Below are positions 59,630 through 64,000 of a DNA stretch of 64,000 bases, piece after piece; position 1 is the first letter of the stretch; every line of letters begins with the position of its first letter. Where the stretch lies: positions 22,561 to 86,560 of the forward strand of contig CBFHND010000014.1 of assembly GCA_965657085.1 (NCBI GenBank). The letters run 5' to 3'. The position numbers and the translations under genes were made by a program. The notes below the pieces were generated by a model that worked only from the letters and a program-made list of their open reading frames with translations, was not told the origin of the DNA and searched no databases. The DNA is from CBFHND01 sp965657085. GTDB taxonomy: Bacteria > Pseudomonadota > Alphaproteobacteria > Rhodobacterales > Rhodobacteraceae.

Positions 59630-59702
59630 TGGTGGGTGACAAGGAATTTGAACTCCGGACCCAGACTGCCACCAAAGGTGGCGGGCGTCGGTCAGGTCAT
59701 CC
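59630..59702 (-). pseudogene. Degenerate tRNA-like element related to tRNA-Val(CAC)
   Basis: 73 nt on the minus strand ending GTCACCCACCA. Its 3' part, GGAGTTCAAATTCCTTGTCA then CCCACCA, closely matches the T-arm and acceptor of the neighbouring tRNA-Val(CAC) 40 bp away. The first seven bases (GGATGAC) pair with GTCACCC except for one mismatch. The middle is not tRNA: it is a GCCACC-TTT-GGTGGC hairpin. No anticodon arm. A decayed tRNA, an attachment-site scar, or a tRNA-like RNA. Confidence 0.6.
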
Positions 59703-59741
59703 ACTGCACGCAACAACCAAACCATTGGAACGATGGGAAAA

Positions 59742-59816
59742 TGGTGGGTGATAAGAGATTTGAACTCCTGACATCTTCGATGTGAACGAAGCGCTCTACC
59801 ACTGAGCTAATCACCC
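59742..59816 (-). tRNA. tRNA-Val (anticodon CAC)
   Basis: 75 nt with encoded CCA. Acceptor GGGTGAT/ATCACCC, D-arm TAGCTCAGTGGTAGAG, anticodon stem CTTCG/CGAAG around TTCACAT giving CAC, T-loop AGTTCAAATC. Together with the TAC tRNA 0.8 kb away it covers Val codons GTG and GTA. Confidence 0.96.
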
Positions 59817-59901
59817 GCCGTGAGGCGCAATACCTCAATCCGGGCGGACCTTGCAAGAGGTCCGCACCGACTTTTTCATGCGCAAAGTGCTGTGCGCGCC
59901 C

Positions 59902-60360
59902 CTACTCGGCGGCTTCGGGCAGATCGGTGCCGGGCTTGCGCTGGCGCACCTTGGTAGTCAGCACCCGTGCCTTGGTCATTTCCTTGGCCCGGCGCACCTT
60001 CATGTTGCCGAAGGGGTGCAGGTTCAACTCGCGACCATCGCGCAGGGCATCGCCCAGAACGCGCAACATGGCTTCGACCACGGGCTTGGCATCTTTCTTT
60101 TTGATACCAGAGGCTTCCACGACCTTATCAACCAATTCCTTCTTGCGCATCATCGGGCCTGCCACAACGGGCTGCGGGCCATCGACCACCTCGGGCATGA
60201 CCGCGGGCGGCGTGGGTGCTTCGGCCTGCGCCACGGCGGGCTGCGGTGCCGCTGCCACGGGTGTTTTTGTCGCGGTTTTGGCCGTGGTGGACCGGGTCGT
60301 GGGCTTCTTGGCTGTACTGGTTGTACGCTTTGTTGATGTCTTGGGCTTGGTGGTGGCCAT
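59902..60360 (-). CDS. HU-family DNA-binding protein with histone-H1-like N-terminal tail
   Basis: 152 residues. Residues 1-35 are Lys/Thr-rich with KTSTKRTTST and AKKPTTRSTT, then a Pro/Ala segment to about 68 (VAAAPQPAVAQAEAP). The HU fold runs from about 72: RKKELVDKVVEASGIKKKDA, VVEAMLRVLGDALRDG, LHPFGNMKVRRAKEM. Ordinary HU is about 90 residues; the added tail is like that of eukaryotic H1 and suggests DNA compaction. The usual RNP arm is partly altered. Divergent from a small secreted protein. Confidence 0.85.
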   Translation of the reverse strand: MATTKPKTSTKRTTSTAKKPTTRSTTAKTATKTPVAAAPQPAVAQAEAPTPPAVMPEVVDGPQPVVAGPMMRKKELVDKVVEASGIKKKDAKPVVEAMLRVLGDALRDGRELNLHPFGNMKVRRAKEMTKARVLTTKVRQRKPGTDLPEAAE

Positions 60361-60488
60361 TTGATGCCTCTTTGTTTCCAGTTCGGAAACACTCTATTGG
60401 AACACGAGGGAAATATCCAGCAAACCATTGACCTTCCCGGCATTCTGCCCATTCTTTGTGCCGATGTGTACTGACTTGGGGTTTTGAT

Positions 60489-60671
60489 ATGCGTACATTT
60501 TTTCTGACAGCCGTTGCCACTGTCACCTTGGCCGGGGCCGTATCCGCCGGCGCACCTGCCGATCCTGTGGTCGAACCACTGGTCGTCGCACAAGACGCAA
60601 CTTCGTCGTCGTCGGGCATGGCACTGGTCGCATTGCTGGCCGTTCTGGTGGCCATTCCAGCACTGGATTGA
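60489..60671 (+). CDS. Small secreted or membrane protein
   Basis: 60 residues. Signal peptide MRTFFLTAVATVTLAGAVSA with likely cleavage after VSAG-A, a linker PADPVVEPLVVAQDATSSSS, and a hydrophobic C-terminus GMALVALLAVLVAIPALD. Short proteins of this layout are frequent in Rhodobacteraceae; no function known. ATG at 60489 because the signal peptide starts there. Confidence 0.7.
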   Translation: MRTFFLTAVATVTLAGAVSAGAPADPVVEPLVVAQDATSSSSGMALVALLAVLVAIPALD

Positions 60672-60713
60672 TCTTGGGGCGCAGCCTGCGCTGCTGCCCT
60701 CGTCTCGGAATAC

Positions 60714-60746
60714 AAAAAGCCCGGTGCACATCCGCACCGGGCTTTT
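60714..60746. terminator. Bidirectional rho-independent terminator
   Basis: GCCCGGTGC (60719-60727) pairs with GCACCGGGC (60734-60742) around ACATCC; AAAAA precedes and TTTT follows. It ends both the 60-residue gene (+) and lon (-). Confidence 0.9.
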
Positions 60747-60770
60747 CATTTTCAAAAGGCCGTCCAGAGA

Positions 60771-63182
60771 TCAGTGCGCGGTCGCCCCTGTCCCCGCAGA
60801 CTTGGCCGCAGCCGCAGCAGCGGCGGCGGCGGCCTCCTCTGCGGCTTCGTCCCACTCGACCGCTTCGGGTTTGCGGACCAGTGCGTGTTCCAGAACTTCG
60901 GACACGTGGCTAACCGGGATAATCTCAAGCCCCTCTTTGACGTTGTCGGGGATCTCGGCCATGTCCTTTTCGTTCTCTTGAGGGATCAGAACCGTCTTGA
61001 TCCCGCCCCGCAGCGCCGCCAGCAGCTTTTCCTTCAAGCCGCCGATGGGCATGGCGTTGCCGCGCAGGCTGACCTCGCCCGTCATGGCAATGTCCTTGCG
61101 CACGGGGATCTTGGTCAGAACCGACACGATCGACGTGACCATGGCCAAACCGGCGCTTGGCCCATCCTTGGGCGTGGCACCATCGGGCACGTGCACGTGG
61201 ATATCCATCTTGTCGAACTGCGGTGGCTTCACCCCGATCTTCGGGCTGATTGACCGGACATAGCTGGAGGCCGCGTCGATGGATTCCTTCATCACGTCGC
61301 CAAGCTTGCCGGTGGTCTTCATCCGCCCTTTGCCGGGCAGCTTCAGCGCCTCGATGTGCAGAAGGTCCCCGCCCACGGAAGTCCAGGCCAGACCTGTCAC
61401 GACACCGATCTGATCGTCCTGTTCCGCCAAACCATAGCGGAACTTGGGCACACCCAGGAATTCATCCAGATTGTCACCATCCACCACAACGGTCTCGGCT
61501 TCTTTCTTGATGATCTTGGTCAGCGACTTGCGCGCCACCTTGGCGATCTCACGCTCAAGGTTCCGCACGCCCGCCTCGCGGGTGTAGTACCGGATGATCC
61601 CGCTCAGACCTTCGTCCGTCAGTTCAAATTCCTTGGCCTTGAGGCCGTGGTTCTTGATCTGCTTGGCGATGAGGTGCTGTTTGGCAATCTCGCGCTTTTC
61701 GTCCTCGGTGTAGCCCGCCAGCGGAATGATCTCCATCCGGTCCAGCAAAGGCCCCGGCATGTTGTAGCTGTTGGACGTGGTCAGGAACATCACGTTCGAC
61801 AGATCATATTCCACCTCAAGGTAGTGATCGACGAAAGTACCGTTCTGTTCCGGATCCAGCACTTCAAGCATGGCCGACGCGGGATCACCGCGGAAATCCT
61901 GCCCCATCTTGTCGATTTCATCGAGCAGGATCAGAGGGTTGGTGGTTTTCGCCTTTTTCAGCGCCTGAATGATCTTGCCCGGCATCGACCCGATATAGGT
62001 CCGGCGGTGGCCACGAATTTCCGATTCGTCCCGCACGCCGCCCAGCGAGATGCGGATGAACTCGCGTCCCGTTGCCTTGGCCACGGATTTGCCCAGCGAT
62101 GTCTTGCCCACGCCCGGAGGACCGACAAGGCACATTATCGGGCCTTTCATCTTCTTGCTGCGTTGCTGCACGGCCAGGTATTCAACGATGCGTTCCTTGA
62201 CCTTTTCAAGGCCATAGTGGTCATCATCCAGAACCTTCTGCGCGCGGCTGAGGTCTTTCTTGACGCGGGATTTCACGCCCCACGGGATCGACAGCATCCA
62301 GTCAAGATAGTTGCGCACAACGGTGGCTTCGGCGCTCATCGGGCTCATGTTCTTGAGCTTCTTGATCTCCGCATCCGCCTTTTCGCGCGCTTCCTTGCTC
62401 AGCTTGGTCTCGGCGACCTTGGCTTCCAGTTCGGCAATCTCGTTCTTGCCGTCCTCGCCATCACCCAGCTCTTGCTGAATGGCCTTCATCTGTTCGTTCA
62501 GATAGTATTCGCGCTGCGTGCGCTCCATCTGCGATTTCACGCGCGTCTTGATTTTTTTCTCGACCTGCAGAACGGACATTTCGCCCTGCATCAGGCCGTA
62601 AACCTTCTCAAGCCGCTCGCTCACGCTGAGCGTTTCCAGCAGGTCCTGCTTCTGACCCACTTCAATGCCCAGGTGTCCGGCCACGAGGTCGGCCATCTTG
62701 GCCGGTTTCATGGTTTCGGCCACGGCGGCCAACGCCTCTTCGGGCACGTTCTTCTTGACCTTGGCATAGCGCTCAAATTCATCCGCAACGGTGCGAATAA
62801 GCGCCTCTGTCGTGGTCAGATCGCCCGGCATCTCGGTCAGATACTCGGCGCGCGCTTCAAAGAAGCTGTCGTTTTCAAGGTATTCGGTGATCCGCACCCG
62901 CGCCTGACCTTCGACCAGCACCTTGACGGTGCCATCGGGCAGTTTCAGCAATTGCAGCACATTGGCCAGAACACCGGCCTTGTAGATGCCTGCGGATTCA
63001 GGGTCGTCCTCGCTGGGATCGATCTGGCTGGACAGCAGGATCTGCTTGTCATCCGCCATCACTTCCTCGAGCGCCCGCACGGATTTGTCGCGCCCGACGA
63101 ACAGCGGCACGATCATGTGCGGGAACACCACGATATCGCGCAGCGGCAACACCGGGTAGGATGCGTTAAGTGGCTCTTGCAT
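60771..63182 (-). CDS. lon: ATP-dependent protease Lon
   Basis: 803 residues, cytoplasmic AAA+ serine protease for damaged and regulatory proteins. N-domain (YPVLPLRDIVVFPHMIVPLF), Walker A GPPGVGKTSLGKS and Walker B LLDEIDKMGQD, sensor LTTSNSYNMP, and the catalytic Ser in PKDGPSAGLAMV with Lys further on (GGLKEKLLAALRGG). The C-terminal tail is Ala/Glu-rich. AAGGA is 8 nt before the ATG at 63182; upstream in-frame ATGs at 63188 and 63203 fit less well. Confidence 0.95.
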   Translation of the reverse strand: MQEPLNASYPVLPLRDIVVFPHMIVPLFVGRDKSVRALEEVMADDKQILLSSQIDPSEDDPESAGIYKAGVLANVLQLLKLPDGTVKVLVEGQARVRITEYLENDSFFEARAEYLTEMPGDLTTTEALIRTVADEFERYAKVKKNVPEEALAAVAETMKPAKMADLVAGHLGIEVGQKQDLLETLSVSERLEKVYGLMQGEMSVLQVEKKIKTRVKSQMERTQREYYLNEQMKAIQQELGDGEDGKNEIAELEAKVAETKLSKEAREKADAEIKKLKNMSPMSAEATVVRNYLDWMLSIPWGVKSRVKKDLSRAQKVLDDDHYGLEKVKERIVEYLAVQQRSKKMKGPIMCLVGPPGVGKTSLGKSVAKATGREFIRISLGGVRDESEIRGHRRTYIGSMPGKIIQALKKAKTTNPLILLDEIDKMGQDFRGDPASAMLEVLDPEQNGTFVDHYLEVEYDLSNVMFLTTSNSYNMPGPLLDRMEIIPLAGYTEDEKREIAKQHLIAKQIKNHGLKAKEFELTDEGLSGIIRYYTREAGVRNLEREIAKVARKSLTKIIKKEAETVVVDGDNLDEFLGVPKFRYGLAEQDDQIGVVTGLAWTSVGGDLLHIEALKLPGKGRMKTTGKLGDVMKESIDAASSYVRSISPKIGVKPPQFDKMDIHVHVPDGATPKDGPSAGLAMVTSIVSVLTKIPVRKDIAMTGEVSLRGNAMPIGGLKEKLLAALRGGIKTVLIPQENEKDMAEIPDNVKEGLEIIPVSHVSEVLEHALVRKPEAVEWDEAAEEAAAAAAAAAAKSAGTGATAH

Positions 63183-63718
63183 GCTCATTTCCTTATCTGG
63201 CAAGACGATCCGGCCCCTATTCTAGGCAGCCACGCCGTCTCCGCGTTATGGACTAGGTAACCTGTGGCTCCTGCCCGCCTGTTTCAAGGGCCAGAATGAC
63301 CGCGCACGCGAAGGTGTGCAATGCCCACAGGCGCCAACCCCCAAGAATTTTTCGCGCAGAATTGACGCCAATGCGATGCTTTCGACCCGTTTTCAAAGGC
63401 CTGCGACGGACGCAAAACAGAAGACCGGTGGCCGGATTTCAGGCACCGCGAAGGGATGAAGCGGCACGCGCCGCTCAAATCCATCCCAACCGTCTCATGA
63501 TTCGACCACTTGCCCAGTCATTGTGACCACATTGGAAACAATCGCCCTGCATTGCCCGATCTATCATCGAAAAGACCGCAATAGCGCTTAATTTTGCCAA
63601 AATTGCAGGAATCGGTTTTCTTGTCGGTCCTCAATGGCTTATCCTGTGAAAGTCTGTTCGTGCGAACTGCGGCCTGCCAGCCAAACCGTTCGCTTTATAC
63701 ACCTGGGGGGGTGTTTTC
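63183..63718. other. 536-bp intergenic region upstream of lon and of a small ORF
   Basis: No convincing gene. It contains the lon promoter region, including a heat-shock-like -35 (next entry). Short open frames in it (for example 63296-63526) have no RBS or recognisable protein. Base composition falls towards the right edge. Confidence 0.5.
63262..63288 (-). promoter_or_regulatory. Possible heat-shock (RpoH) promoter of lon
   Basis: On the minus strand, CCCTTGAAA ends at 63282, followed after 15 bp by CCACAG. The -35 is a full match to the sigma-32 consensus CCCTTGAA; the -10 (CCCCAT) is poor. About 80 bp before the lon start. lon is a heat-shock gene in many bacteria. Confidence 0.35.
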
Positions 63719-63817
63719 ATGGGTTCTGCCGCTGCTCTTTTGCTGTTGTTCGCCGGGTTTTTCGCCGTGGCCATCGACAGCGATGACAACACGGACACAG
63801 ACCCAGACAGCCTCTGA
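63719..63817 (+). CDS. 32-residue hydrophobic/acidic small protein
   Basis: Short frame: MGSAAALLLLFAGFFAVAID, then SDDNTDTDPDSL. GGGGGG 7-8 nt before the ATG is a strong RBS. The layout, a short hydrophobic segment and a Asp/Thr acidic tail, is like the N-termini of Roseobacter RTX-type calcium-binding proteins, but a TGA ends it. It could be a truncated gene or a true small protein. It lies 60 bp from an IS end. Confidence 0.5.
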   Translation: MGSAAALLLLFAGFFAVAIDSDDNTDTDPDSL

Positions 63818-63877
63818 CCGCACGCCCGCTGGTGCATGAATGATACCCGGCAGGCTCAGCATCATTGTCACATTCTA

Positions 63878-64000
63878 GGGGCTGTGGACAATCATCTTGA
63901 GGCGATGAGGGTGGCTGCCAGGTTCCAACACGCAGCGTAGCTGCAGTCCGTTTTGTCGTATCTTGTGGCTATCCCTCTGAACTCTTTGATCTTTGCGAAA
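63878..64000 (-). mobile_element. End of an IS5-family insertion sequence (cut by window edge)
   Basis: Beginning at GGGGCTGTGGACAATC (63878 onwards), preceded by CTA that may be part of a CTAG or TA target site. The rest of the element lies beyond the right edge. It contains the transposase C-terminus. The terminal inverted repeat needs the other end for proof. Confidence 0.6.
63892..63999 (-). CDS. IS5-family transposase, C-terminal part (cut by window edge)
   Basis: Last 35 codons: FAKIKEFRGIATRYDKTDCS, then YAACWNLAATLIASR and a TGA. The K-I-K-x-F-R-x-I-A-T-R-Y-D-K signature is the C1 region around the catalytic Glu side of IS5/IS427-type DDE transposases. No frameshift is visible in the part present. 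Truncation by the window only, as far as can be seen. Confidence 0.75.
   Translation of the reverse strand, partial: FAKIKEFRGIATRYDKTDCSYAACWNLAATLIASR

Noticed and set aside
61356..63260. 634-codon plus-strand open frame over lon
   Set aside because: Antisense shadow of lon; no RBS, no domain.
63296..63526. 76-codon open frame upstream of lon
   Set aside because: No RBS, Arg/Pro-biased and overlapping the lon promoter; no support as a gene.

Overview
The window looks like chromosomal DNA from an alphaproteobacterium of the family Rhodobacteraceae, Roseobacter side. The evidence is GC-rich sequence, tightly packed genes with TGATG/ATGA overlaps, a single-cysteine DksA, 5-aminolevulinate synthase for haem (Shemin pathway), a TakP-like TRAP transporter, an FnrL-type TTGA-N6-TCAA box next to hemA, and many short lipoproteins and helical proteins of the kind seen only in this group. 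No phage, plasmid or CRISPR locus is visible. The only mobile DNA is the end of an IS5-type element at the right edge.

Left part (1-11.7 kb): dgt (cut by the edge) diverges from erpA. Next, on the minus strand, is an unusual pair: a 180-residue protein made of eight 21-residue repeats built on FSSGSAP, followed by a helical 356-residue protein. Then come xth, a dksA/flavin-monooxygenase pair, and a plus-strand run holding a MoxR ATPase and its VWA partner, with ClbS-like, GNAT, lipoprotein and small membrane genes between them. The run ends with an unrecognised protein that has an acidic linker.

Middle (11.8-31.3 kb): an M24 creatinase-like protein, a P450, an M48 protease, a PIN protein, rlmI, glnE, ybaK, a DUF2852 gene behind two palindromic operators, an RDD protein and bpt. 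A TRAP operon (minus strand) diverges from a cache histidine kinase and NarL-type regulator that probably control it. A soluble mini-MCP follows.

31.4-51.5 kb: the ilv operon with promoter, Leu/Val/Ile leader peptide and attenuator, then acetolactate synthase large and small subunits. After these come a cold-shock-like protein, an XRE regulator, a Rieske oxygenase of the quaternary-amine type, an amidase, prfB, a cell-wall block (mrcA, amiC), an aminotransferase, a BepA-like protease plus DsbA-like protein, ispG with rodZ, and hemA.

51.6-64 kb: an M20 peptidase, a fluoroacetate-dehalogenase-type hydrolase, a glycosyltransferase and a sulfotransferase-like protein; tRNA-Asp, tRNA-Val(TAC), tRNA-Val(CAC) and a degenerate tRNA-like element; pirin, GNAT, an AHL-type LuxR, a phosphoglycerate-mutase-like phosphatase, an HU protein with a histone-H1-like tail, lon, and the IS5 remnant.

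The best candidates for something undescribed are the FSSGSAP repeat protein with its partner (647-2320), the paired AATGTGAA palindromes (21323-21401) and the tRNA-like element (59630-59702).
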